From JBBRCE01 sp038205115 (lineage in GTDB: Bacteria; Planctomycetota; Planctomycetia; Pirellulales; JBBRCE01), in NCBI GenBank assembly GCA_038205115.1, contig JBBRCE010000001.1, positions 124,001 through 188,000 of the forward strand: DNA of 64,000 bases, in the 5' to 3' direction. Shown here piece after piece: positions 42,188 through 50,566 of the stretch (position 1 is its first letter; each line of letters starts with the position of its first letter). A model generated the notes under the pieces. The model ran no database searches, was not told the DNA's origin, and saw only the letters and a list, made by a program, of their open reading frames with translations. The translations under genes and the position numbers were made by a program.

Positions 42188-43360
42188 CTACGCATCCTCC
42201 GCCAATTGGTTGTGGAAATACCAAATCAGCGAACGCCGCAAGCCGTCGGCAAATTCGACCGAGGGGCGATAATCCAGATCGCGCCGCGCTTTCTGAATCG
42301 AAGGGCAGCGACGGTTGGGGTTATCGACTAGATAATCTTTTTCGGCCGATGCTTGTCGGACCACGCGACCCTGATAACCGAACAGTTCGCGCGCCAAGGC
42401 GACCACCTGTTCGGCCAGTTGGGCCATCGAAATTTCGGGCGTCTCGACGCCAATGTTGTAGGCCTCGCCGCCGTGGCCGCGGACCAGCACTTTGTAGTAA
42501 CCGATGATCGCGTCGGCGCTGTAGCAAAACGTGCGCGTCGGCGCGCCGTCGGAGAGCATCACGATGTCGCGGCCACTCAGCACGTCGCGGCAAAAGTCCG
42601 GCAGCACGCGACGGTCGCTGATCTTCAAACCGGGACCATAGTTATTGAACGGGCGGGCGATCTTGACCGGCAAATCGTACTGGCGATGGAACGTGACGCT
42701 CAGCGTTTCGCCGTAGCGTTTGGATTCGTCGTAGCAGGCCCGTGGGCCGGTGCATGAGACATTGCCGCGATAGGTTTCTTCGGTGGGAATCCGATCGGCC
42801 GAGGGATCGCCGTAAATTTCGCTGCTGGAGTAAAACAAAAAGCCTTCTACCGGACGGCCGCCGTGCTTTTCGGCCAGGCAGTAATCCAGCAAACTGCGGA
42901 GGCCGTTGATGTTGGCGTCCATGGTTTCGATGGGTTGCTTGCGATAGTAGATCGGCGAAGCGATACCGGCCGCGTGAATGATGTAAGCGTAATGCCCCAT
43001 GTCCGCGGGCAGCGGGTGGCGGATGTCGTGCCGTAGCAAGTGCAGATCGGCGCGAACCGCCAAGCTGGTGAGCCAGTCGGGCACGCCGCGCATGAAGTTG
43101 TCGAACACGGTCAATTCAATTGCGGGCCGCTCGGCATGTGTGTCGTTCCAGTGCAGCACCGATTGCACCAGGTAATAGCCTAAAAAACCGGCCCCGCCGG
43201 TGATGAGCAACCGCTTGCCAGACATACTGCCGAATTCCACGTCCGACGATTGGCAGATGTAATTTAAATCGGTGCGCAGCAGTTCGGACAGCGTCGGCAG
43301 TGAGTTAGCCGGCGAAGCAACGGAAGCAGCCGTTTTAGCCAGGTTGAGCGTCGAGGACAT
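42188..43360 (-). CDS. NAD-dependent epimerase/dehydratase, UDP-glucuronate decarboxylase-like
   Basis: The product is 390 residues from the ATG at 43360. About 47 non-conserved residues precede the Rossmann core (KRLLITGGAGFLGYYLVQSV). The catalytic triad of extended short-chain dehydrogenases is visible: Ser in LFYSSSEIYGDP, then Tyr and Lys in GPRACYDESKRYGETL. The GPRACYDE-KR form, with PTRTFCYSADAI and AYNIGVETPEISM, is typical of UDP-xylose synthase. With the neighbouring UDP-glucose dehydrogenase it would supply UDP-xylose. A related 4-epimerase or dehydratase cannot be excluded. Confidence 0.88.
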   Translation of the reverse strand: MSSTLNLAKTAASVASPANSLPTLSELLRTDLNYICQSSDVEFGSMSGKRLLITGGAGFLGYYLVQSVLHWNDTHAERPAIELTVFDNFMRGVPDWLTSLAVRADLHLLRHDIRHPLPADMGHYAYIIHAAGIASPIYYRKQPIETMDANINGLRSLLDYCLAEKHGGRPVEGFLFYSSSEIYGDPSADRIPTEETYRGNVSCTGPRACYDESKRYGETLSVTFHRQYDLPVKIARPFNNYGPGLKISDRRVLPDFCRDVLSGRDIVMLSDGAPTRTFCYSADAIIGYYKVLVRGHGGEAYNIGVETPEISMAQLAEQVVALARELFGYQGRVVRQASAEKDYLVDNPNRRCPSIQKARRDLDYRPSVEFADGLRRSLIWYFHNQLAEDA

Positions 43361-43409
43361 ACAGGATCGATCGAATGTGAACGGAAAATAGTGAACCGGA
43401 AATGCCTGA

Positions 43410-44441
43410 CTAATCGCGCGTTGCGGCGCTGGTTGCCAGCGGCTGTGGCACGCTGACGGTTGAATTCTTCTTAGCACTCTGTGAAGCTGGCAGCCGCGCC
43501 AACATGCCATCTCCGCGGATCGTTTCGCCGAGCAGGCTCTTCCATTTGCCCACTCTCAGCACAAATCGCGCGAGCACGGCGGCACAGCCGAGTCGCTCGT
43601 GCAGCCGCATCGGGATTCCGAAAATCGCGGCCGTGTATCCGACCGTGCAGCGTACTTGCCGCGGCAAGATGAACTTGCTTTTGGCAGCCGGATGTACCCA
43701 TTGTAATTGGGCCTTGGCGGAACCGAGCGCCGAAAAGCGAGCGTTGTGCCAGCGATTGAAGAACAGCACCTGCGGAATTTCCGCAAAGCGTCCCAGCAGC
43801 GACAGTTCCGCCAGCAAGACTTTTTCCGCGCCGCGATACGGCCGGTGTCCGCCTGTGCGGCGCATGACGTCTTTGCGGATTAATCCGAACTCTTCGTAAC
43901 AGCGCACGGAATACAACAGCACGCCGCGATATCGTCGGTCGGCCCGCGCCGAAGTCAAAAAATCCCAGCGGGTGGAATCTGCGCCGTCGGTCAATCGCAG
44001 CGCGACTGGCGCGGCTTGTCCGGGCAGTTCTTCGATCAGCTGCCCTTCGGCATCAATCACCGCGGCCCGCGACATCACCAGCACCACGCCGGGATCGGAA
44101 TCCAACACGCCCACCGCCTGCTCCACAAACTCGGGGGCAATACGATCGTCGGCCGCATGCCATTTGAAGAACTCACCGCCGGCTAATTCGACCACGCGAT
44201 TGAAGTTCCACACCGCGCCGCGATTGTTGGGGCTGCGCACATAGCGTACGCGCGAGTCGCGCGCGGCGTAACGCTCGCAAATCGCTTGCGTGCCGTCGGT
44301 CGAGCCGTTGTCCGAAATGATCAATTCCAAGTCGCGGTAGGTTTGCGCCAGCGCAGACTCGATCGCCTCGGCGAGATACTCCTCGCCGTTGTAGACCGGC
44401 AGTCCGATACTGACACGCGGGTTGTTAGGCATGCCCATCAA
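43410..44441 (-). CDS. family 2 glycosyltransferase
   Basis: This 343-residue cytosolic inverting glycosyltransferase has a GT-A fold: VSIGLPVYNGEEYLAEAIES at the N-terminus, LIISDNGSTDGTQAICERY, and the metal site in FFKWHAADDRIAPEF. No membrane helices are visible. The C-terminal 120 residues, rich in Arg and aromatic residues, may contact the membrane-bound acceptor. The donor sugar cannot be inferred. A GTG or second ATG three codons later is possible. It lies between the WecG/TagA and UXS-like genes, with gaps of 42 and 49 bases. Confidence 0.92.
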   Translation of the reverse strand: MMGMPNNPRVSIGLPVYNGEEYLAEAIESALAQTYRDLELIISDNGSTDGTQAICERYAARDSRVRYVRSPNNRGAVWNFNRVVELAGGEFFKWHAADDRIAPEFVEQAVGVLDSDPGVVLVMSRAAVIDAEGQLIEELPGQAAPVALRLTDGADSTRWDFLTSARADRRYRGVLLYSVRCYEEFGLIRKDVMRRTGGHRPYRGAEKVLLAELSLLGRFAEIPQVLFFNRWHNARFSALGSAKAQLQWVHPAAKSKFILPRQVRCTVGYTAAIFGIPMRLHERLGCAAVLARFVLRVGKWKSLLGETIRGDGMLARLPASQSAKKNSTVSVPQPLATSAATRD

Positions 44442-44483
44442 TCCATTCGAGATGTTGGAATGTACGCCGAAACTGTCGTAAAC

Positions 44484-45392
44484 TCATGTCGTCGTTGCGA
44501 ATTCAGAATTGCCTGCCCGATCGACCGCCAGTTCAAGCGGCAGCGATTCCGCCAACTCGTAAGTGCGGACGATGGGCTGCAGCGGGAACTCCAGCGGCTT
44601 CTGCCAGGCCTTCAAATACTTGCGCGCCATCGCACCGCTGAGCTTGGCCGCATACAGCGAATTGGTGATGCAGTAACGCTTCCACAAGCGACGCGGTTCT
44701 TGCCACAAACGGTACAGCCATTCGAGCCCGCGCCGCTGCATCCAAGCCGGCGCAATGGTTTTGATCCCGGCATGAAAATCGAACGCCGCGCCCACGCACA
44801 CCAGCACCGCATTGAGCCGCGACCGGAAGGCGTAAGCAAACTCGTCTTGCTTGGGACAACCCAGGCCGATGAACACAATGCCGGCGCCGCTCTGTTGAAT
44901 ATCCTGTACCAGCTCGTCCGCTTCGGTCGAAGTCAGCGGCCGGAAGGGCGGCGAGTAGGCACCGGCAATCTGCAACCGCGGAAACCGTTTCAACAAGCTG
45001 GACTTCAATCGCTCGAGCACCTGATCGTTTTCGCCACCGTACAGGTAGATCGAAACGCCTTGCTCGGCGCTGGCCTGACAGAGCCGCAGCGTGAGTTCCG
45101 GACCATAAACGCGGTCCGACAATCCCGCGCCGTGCAGCAAATTTAATGTCCAGCGGACCGGCTGTCCGTCGGGCGTAATCATCTCGAAGCTGTTGGCCTT
45201 GGCGCGCAACGCGGCATCGCCACAGAAGGTCATCAAGGCGTGGACGGCGTGCGCCGAAACCACGGCCGGAACGCGCTGCCGCGCGGCCTGCAAGATGGCC
45301 GCGGTGGCTTCCGCGTAAGTCGTGGCACTGATGCCAACGCCAAACACATCGTGGCGTCGCGGCCAGTGGATGGGCAGGTTGTCGATCGACAT
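44484..45392 (-). CDS. WecG/TagA/CpsF-family glycosyltransferase
   Basis: This 302-residue family GT26 enzyme shows AVVSAHAVHALMTFCGDAAL, the active-site region MITPDGQPVRWTLNLL, DRVYGPELTLRLCQ, GVSIYLYGGENDQVLERLKS and IVFIGLGCPKQDEFAYAFRS. Characterised members add the second sugar, such as N-acetylmannosaminuronic acid or N-acetylmannosamine, to lipid-linked N-acetylglucosamine. This implies that the repeat unit is built on an undecaprenyl carrier primed by a transferase not present in the window. Its start lies two bases after the upstream glycosyltransferase stop. Confidence 0.93.
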   Translation of the reverse strand: MSIDNLPIHWPRRHDVFGVGISATTYAEATAAILQAARQRVPAVVSAHAVHALMTFCGDAALRAKANSFEMITPDGQPVRWTLNLLHGAGLSDRVYGPELTLRLCQASAEQGVSIYLYGGENDQVLERLKSSLLKRFPRLQIAGAYSPPFRPLTSTEADELVQDIQQSGAGIVFIGLGCPKQDEFAYAFRSRLNAVLVCVGAAFDFHAGIKTIAPAWMQRRGLEWLYRLWQEPRRLWKRYCITNSLYAAKLSGAMARKYLKAWQKPLEFPLQPIVRTYELAESLPLELAVDRAGNSEFATTT

Positions 45393-45394
45393 GA

Positions 45395-46597
45395 TTAAGC
45401 TTGCTCCCTAAAACGATTCAGCACGGTTTCGACCGCGCCCACCAGACAATTCGCCGCGAATTGCGGCGTTAAACTCGAAACCTTTTCTCGTGCCCGCTGA
45501 CGCATGCGCGCCAATTGCTCGGGCGGAGTGCTGAGCGCCCGCGTCATGGCGGCGTCCATTTCGTCGGCCTGATCGGTGCGAAATCGCCAACCGGTTTCGC
45601 CCTCCACGCACAGTTCTTGCACGCCTTGGCTGTAGATGCTGCCCAGCACCGGCAAGCCGGAAGCCAGGGCTTCGTTGACGGAAATTCCCCAGTCGTCGGC
45701 CAGGCTCGGAAAGGCAAAGATGCCCGAGTTGGCATAAATTTGCATTAACCGCGCCGGCTGACTTTCGCCGAGCAGTTCGATGCGCACGTTGGGTGGAAGC
45801 TGGAACGCCAGAATGGCCGACTTCAACGGCCCCGATCCGGCCAGATGCAGTTCCACGCGCTGCCGCGGATTACGGTCGCCCCAGCGGCGCAACGATTCAA
45901 GAAACGGAATCAAACCCTTGACTTCGATTTGCCGACCGACAAACAGCAAGCGCTTGACGACCGCCGCTGGCCGCTCCGCCGAACCGTGTTGATAAAATTG
46001 CGGATCGGCCGTGTAAGGAATCCGAAACAGTCGGTCGGCCGCGAGCCCCAAGCGTTTAAGATAGCGCGCGCCGCTATCGCCGTTGACCACCACGCCATCG
46101 GCCTGACGGATCAGATATTTTCGCAACAGGTGCCGATGCCAACCTTTACCGCGCTCGGTATGTTCGGAAAGTCCGCACCAGTACATCAGCGGAACTCGCT
46201 TGACCCTGTTTTTGTAGAGCGAGCCAAAGAGTGACCGAAAACCAAGCTCCCAGGAGAGAATCAGATCGGGCTTGAGCAGCTTCAACTGCTTGCCGGTATC
46301 CCAGGGAATATGAACGTACGTATGATCTTTGAAACCCAGCGTGTGCTTACGCGGACGCTTGAACGTGGTGGTGTTCTGCACGCGGACATCCAGATCGCCA
46401 TACTCGGCTGGCCAGGCGCGATTGGCTTCCATAGGCGTCGAAAGTACGATCGTCAATCGCCGTACGCGGCGCTCAAACTCCAAGTACAGCGGCAGCCGAT
46501 GCGGTGGAATGAAGTTGGCCATCAGCACCACGTGCGCATTGAGTTGCGGCGTGCTCGAGCAAACGGCGGGCGCATCGGCCAGGCAAAGTGTCGACAT
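45395..46597 (-). CDS. family 4 glycosyltransferase, paralogue 1
   Basis: The product is 400 residues from the ATG at 46597. It is a retaining GT-B enzyme: VVLMANFIPPHRLPLYLEFE at the N-terminal side, KRLLFVGRQIEVKGLIPFLE at the donor-binding half, and FAFPSLADDWGISVNEALAS with the EX7E-type region, followed by GLPVLGSIYSQGVQELC. It is clearly related along its length to the next gene upstream; both contain IVLSTPMEANR- or ILLSTPMEENR-type text and a YVHIPWDT motif. The two genes share a TGATG junction, so translation is coupled. The donor sugar is unknown. Confidence 0.92.
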   Translation of the reverse strand: MSTLCLADAPAVCSSTPQLNAHVVLMANFIPPHRLPLYLEFERRVRRLTIVLSTPMEANRAWPAEYGDLDVRVQNTTTFKRPRKHTLGFKDHTYVHIPWDTGKQLKLLKPDLILSWELGFRSLFGSLYKNRVKRVPLMYWCGLSEHTERGKGWHRHLLRKYLIRQADGVVVNGDSGARYLKRLGLAADRLFRIPYTADPQFYQHGSAERPAAVVKRLLFVGRQIEVKGLIPFLESLRRWGDRNPRQRVELHLAGSGPLKSAILAFQLPPNVRIELLGESQPARLMQIYANSGIFAFPSLADDWGISVNEALASGLPVLGSIYSQGVQELCVEGETGWRFRTDQADEMDAAMTRALSTPPEQLARMRQRAREKVSSLTPQFAANCLVGAVETVLNRFREQA

Positions 46598-47808
46598 CAG
46601 ATGCTGTTTCCTAAACGATTGGCGTGAACCGCGGCGATCGCCTGCATGAATTGCTCGGCCGAAAACTCCGGCGTGCGCAACTGAACGCAAGCCCGCGCTT
46701 GCGCGCGCATTTCGTCCAAGCGCTGTGTGGTCGTGCTCAACGCGCGTTCGATGGCGGCGTCCAACTCCGCAGGCTCGGTGGTGCGGAACTTCCAGCCGGT
46801 TTCGCCTTCCTGACAGAGTTCGTAAACCGCTTGGCTGAATTGGCTGCCCAACACCGGCAGCCCGGCCGCTAAAGCCTCGTTAATGACCAGTCCCCATTCG
46901 TCGGACAGGCTCGGAAAGGCGAAAATTCCAGCACCGGCAAAGCGGTCGGCCAATTGCTGATAGGTCAATTCGCCCAGCAAATGCAGGCGTAAATTGGCCG
47001 GCAGGTCCAAACCGGCCAGCGTTGCCCGCTCCGGTCCCTCGCCAGCAATGTCAAACTCCACCGTGTGATCCGGATGCGCGGTCGCCCACCGCGACAGCGC
47101 TTCGACAAATGGCAACAGGCCTTTTAGATCGACCAGTCGACCGGCAAAAATCAGCCGATGCGCGTTGGCCGCTGGCCGCTGCAGCGCGATTCGTTCGAAC
47201 AGGTTTGGCACCGCGGCGTACGGTACGTGAAAAACTTTCTCGGGCGGAACGCCCAATTCGTTTTCCAAATAGCGCCGTCCGCTGATGCCGTTGATGGCCA
47301 GGGCGGCAGCGCGACGCACCAGCCATTTGCGCAGCTGATGACGCAGCCAGCCGCGGCCCAACTCGGTGTGTTCGGACATATTCGCCCAAAGCACCAGCGG
47401 CGTACCGCGACGACCGCCGCAGTACAACGTGCTGAATAGCGAACGTAAGCCGAACTCGGCGGAAACCACCACGTCCGGCTTGAGCGACTTCAACTGCCGG
47501 CGCGTGTCCCAAGGAATGTGGACGTACAGCGTGTCAGAAAATGGTCCCGGGTGACGTCGCGGTCGGCGAATGGTTGTGGTCTTTTGGATTCGCACATCCA
47601 AGTCGCCCCACTCGGGCCGCCAGTTGCGATTCTCTTCCATCGGCGTGGACAGCAGAATTGTCAATTTGCGTACGCGGCGCGCCAGCGCTTGAAAAACCGC
47701 CAGGCTATGCGGAGGCATGAAGTTCGTCAGCAGCGCCACATGCAGCGGAAGCACCGAAGCTTGTTCGCCGGATGTTGGCTGCTGATGGGTTTGCAACACG
47801 GTTTGCAT
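46597..47808 (-). CDS. family 4 glycosyltransferase, paralogue 2
   Basis: This 403-residue GT-B enzyme is homologous to the following gene. VALLTNFMPPHSLAVFQALA opens the first domain; HRLIFAGRLVDLKGLLPFVE and FAFPSLSDEWGLVINEALAA lie in the second, with GLPVLGSQFSQAVYELCQEG after it. It shares with its neighbour the YVHIPWDTRRQLKSLKPD region and SEHTELGRGW near residue 150. The pair probably arose by tandem duplication and adds two different sugars or linkages. Its ATG directly abuts the stop of the polymerase-like gene. Confidence 0.92.
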   Translation of the reverse strand: MQTVLQTHQQPTSGEQASVLPLHVALLTNFMPPHSLAVFQALARRVRKLTILLSTPMEENRNWRPEWGDLDVRIQKTTTIRRPRRHPGPFSDTLYVHIPWDTRRQLKSLKPDVVVSAEFGLRSLFSTLYCGGRRGTPLVLWANMSEHTELGRGWLRHQLRKWLVRRAAALAINGISGRRYLENELGVPPEKVFHVPYAAVPNLFERIALQRPAANAHRLIFAGRLVDLKGLLPFVEALSRWATAHPDHTVEFDIAGEGPERATLAGLDLPANLRLHLLGELTYQQLADRFAGAGIFAFPSLSDEWGLVINEALAAGLPVLGSQFSQAVYELCQEGETGWKFRTTEPAELDAAIERALSTTTQRLDEMRAQARACVQLRTPEFSAEQFMQAIAAVHANRLGNSI

Positions 47809-49092
47809 TTAGGCTTCCTCCGTTTGCCAATTCGATTCCGAAAGCGTTGCCGATTGTTGCCGCCAAACCAGCGACATCAGAAACAGCAGCGTGAGCGCGT
47901 CGGGGATATGGTTAAAAATCAACGACTCCGCCAGTCCGTTGCAACCGATCAGAATGATCAGTAGGTCTGGAAACAGATCGGGCCGACGGAAGCACTGCAC
48001 AATTTGCGTGAGCAGCATGGTGCTCAGCAGCAGCCCGCCCACCAGTCCCGTGGCCATGGTCATATTCAACAGCAAGTTGTGCGCGTGGCCGGGCGTCCAG
48101 CCGTTCATTTCTTCCATGGCAAAGCGGACGCAACCAAATCCGACGCCGCAAACCGGCGATTCCTGAATTTTGGTGATGGCGAATTTCCAAACGTCGAGCC
48201 GGCCGGTGAAGCTGTAAATTTCGTCGGCATCGCCCGAGCGCGATAGTCCGGCGGCCCAGCGGTCGGGCGTGATTCCCAAACCGAGACTTTCGGCGGCAAA
48301 CGCCAACGTCACCAGCGTCAGCAGCACGCCAAAGCCGGCCAGCAGCAGCGGCTTGCGGCCAAACGTGCGATACACAACCAGCATCGCCACCGGCACCACG
48401 GAAATCAGCGCCGTGCGACTGGCGGCATAGCCCAGACTGGCCAGGCAGAGCATGAGTCCCGGCAGCAAATACCGCCAGCGTATCAGACCTTGGTTGCCGG
48501 CCAGCAGCAACAAACCGGTGATGAGCGCTGCGTTGCAGCCGACATCGTTGGGATGCGCCAAACCGCCCAGCCGATTCCTAAAGCCGCCGGTTCCATTGGG
48601 TTCCCACTCGCGATAAGCCGGAATCAATAGGTGCGCCAACCAACATCCCAGTAGGAACAACTGCAATGCGTAAAGCGAAGTGATGATCGCCCGTCGTCCG
48701 CCCATTTGCCGCAAAGCGATAGGCACGAACAGCAATTGGCACCAAAGTGTTACGGAGGCCGCCACACCAAATAATCGACCAGTGACCAGCGCGCTGGTGG
48801 TGGCCCAGATGGCGAACAAAAACGCCCAGGCATAAGGAAAGCGATTCAGGTCCAACCATGTCTGCCGAAAGTAAAACAGTCCATAGCCGCCAGCCGCGAT
48901 GCAGAGCACCGATCGCATGGCCCAGTGCAACGAGCTGCCAGCGCTTTCGACTCCCAACCCGCTGAGGTTGGCCGCGCTGAACAACACAAAGGCAAACCAC
49001 AAGCCGGTTGCCAAACGGCGCGGCGCCGGCCAAGCCAGCGCAAACGCTGCTCGGGCAGGCGGATATCCGGCGGTTGGGGTGGCAAGGCTCAT
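47809..49092 (-). CDS. O-antigen ligase / polymerase (Wzy/WaaL)-like membrane protein
   Basis: The product is 427 residues from the ATG at 49092, with about eleven membrane helices. A large extracytoplasmic loop contains RLGGLAHPNDVGCNAALITG, and the second conserved loop has TGRLDVWKFAITKIQESPVC and GWTPGHAHNLLLNM. The GHAHN motif with catalytic-type His is typical of the Wzy_C (O-antigen ligase) superfamily. Given the Wzz and Wzx genes beside it, polymerisation of repeat units on the periplasmic side is more likely than ligation to lipid A. It follows the flippase gene after 16 bases. Confidence 0.88.
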   Translation of the reverse strand: MSLATPTAGYPPARAAFALAWPAPRRLATGLWFAFVLFSAANLSGLGVESAGSSLHWAMRSVLCIAAGGYGLFYFRQTWLDLNRFPYAWAFLFAIWATTSALVTGRLFGVAASVTLWCQLLFVPIALRQMGGRRAIITSLYALQLFLLGCWLAHLLIPAYREWEPNGTGGFRNRLGGLAHPNDVGCNAALITGLLLLAGNQGLIRWRYLLPGLMLCLASLGYAASRTALISVVPVAMLVVYRTFGRKPLLLAGFGVLLTLVTLAFAAESLGLGITPDRWAAGLSRSGDADEIYSFTGRLDVWKFAITKIQESPVCGVGFGCVRFAMEEMNGWTPGHAHNLLLNMTMATGLVGGLLLSTMLLTQIVQCFRRPDLFPDLLIILIGCNGLAESLIFNHIPDALTLLFLMSLVWRQQSATLSESNWQTEEA

Positions 49093-49108
49093 CAAAAACA
49101 ACGGTTGG

Positions 49109-50506
49109 TTAAATGGATTCAGTCGCCACGGCCGTTTGCGCCGGCGTGGCAAAGCTCGCTTGCGCCGCCGTAGCGCACGCGCCGGCCAGGCCTTCGCGAC
49201 TCAAGCGGATGTAAGCCCAACAGCGGAAGCTTGCCCCGGCTACATTTCCAGACAGCACGCTGCAGGCCGCGCCAAACACATGCCAACGCGGCATCATTAG
49301 CGCTGCGGCCACAAGCGCGGCAATCAGCGCGACAAAATTCGACAAAAACGCCGCGTCGGGGCGACCCATGGCCCGCAAACCCTGGTCGAGCACCGAACCC
49401 AGCACGGTAAATAGCAAGCCGAGCGTCATCACTTGCAGCGCGGCGTTATGCGCTACCATGTCGGCGCCAAACAGAACGCGCAGTGCCAGACTGCCGCCGA
49501 TCGCTACGGCGCCGCAGAACAGCAGCGTGCTGACGCCCATCAACTTCAGATTCTTAATCACCACGGGATTCAACTCGCGTTGGCCGCCCGCGGCAAACGC
49601 GCGGGCTGAGCGCGGCGCAAGCACGTTGCCCAGACCAATCACAAACGGATTGGAAAGCTGCAGCACCGTAGCGCAGGCCGCGAGCGCGGAGGCTGCCTCT
49701 TTGTCGCGCGCGAACAGCACCAACAGCCACGGCATGGCGTACAGCAGCACCACCGACGTAACGTGCGACGCCAAAACCCATCGCCCAAAATTCCAACCGC
49801 GAACCAGCGAATGGCGAATGCTGATCCGGCAGAATGCCGCCGCCCGCCGACTGTGATACAGCCACGCCAAGCCGACAACCGCGCCACCCGCGCCCATCAC
49901 CAGTAGCGCCGTAACGGCGTTCAATGTGCCGTACCAGGCCAGAAGCAGGATGCCCAGCATTTGCACGGCCGACGATCCGCAGTCCACAGCCACGGCCACC
50001 GGCAGTTCCAAATGCGCCAACGACATTCGCCGGGCGAACTCGCGCAACAGCAGCAGCGAAATCACCCCGCTCATCGTCCACAGCACCGGCGAGAGTTCCG
50101 CCGGCCCCCAGCCCAGCCCAGTGGCAATTGCTCCCAGCATCAGGCCAATCATCGCCAGACCGCCCAGCAGCAGATACAGCACGGTCACGCTGCCGGCATA
50201 TTTTTGACGCTCGCGGCGTTTCATCCGCGGCGCAAAAATCGTGTAGGGCATGGTCACCAGCGCATCCATCAGCGAGACCGTCAGCAACACCAGGCTGAAG
50301 GCCAAGGTGTACAGCCCCAATTCGTCTTTGGTCGATCCGCAGCGTTTGAGCATGACCGACGTGGCGAAGTTAGTGCCGCTGACCACCGCTTGATCCAGCA
50401 GCGACAGCAAACTATGCCGGTCCATACGCAACCAGACGGCGCGCAGCCGCTGGCCGCGCGTCGCGCAGGCAGGCTGCCGTTCGGAACTGGTGAGTTGCGT
50501 CTGCAT
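49109..50506 (-). CDS. polysaccharide flippase (Wzx/MATE-fold, MOP superfamily)
   Basis: The product is 465 residues from the ATG at 50506; a GTG four codons upstream is an alternative. About twelve to fourteen hydrophobic helices span the protein, with DQAVVSGTNFATSVMLKRCG near the start and LGLYTLAFSLVLLTVSLMDA next. The pattern fits the MOP/polysaccharide-transport family, which moves undecaprenyl-linked repeat units across the inner membrane. It sits between the Wzz-like and Wzy-like genes, the usual order of a Wzx/Wzy locus. Confidence 0.87.
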   Translation of the reverse strand: MQTQLTSSERQPACATRGQRLRAVWLRMDRHSLLSLLDQAVVSGTNFATSVMLKRCGSTKDELGLYTLAFSLVLLTVSLMDALVTMPYTIFAPRMKRRERQKYAGSVTVLYLLLGGLAMIGLMLGAIATGLGWGPAELSPVLWTMSGVISLLLLREFARRMSLAHLELPVAVAVDCGSSAVQMLGILLLAWYGTLNAVTALLVMGAGGAVVGLAWLYHSRRAAAFCRISIRHSLVRGWNFGRWVLASHVTSVVLLYAMPWLLVLFARDKEAASALAACATVLQLSNPFVIGLGNVLAPRSARAFAAGGQRELNPVVIKNLKLMGVSTLLFCGAVAIGGSLALRVLFGADMVAHNAALQVMTLGLLFTVLGSVLDQGLRAMGRPDAAFLSNFVALIAALVAAALMMPRWHVFGAACSVLSGNVAGASFRCWAYIRLSREGLAGACATAAQASFATPAQTAVATESI

Positions 50507-50566
50507 CGGATCAACCACGTTAGGTAATTGGAGTGCGGCAATCGCCCGCGCTCTGTGAGAAACTCA

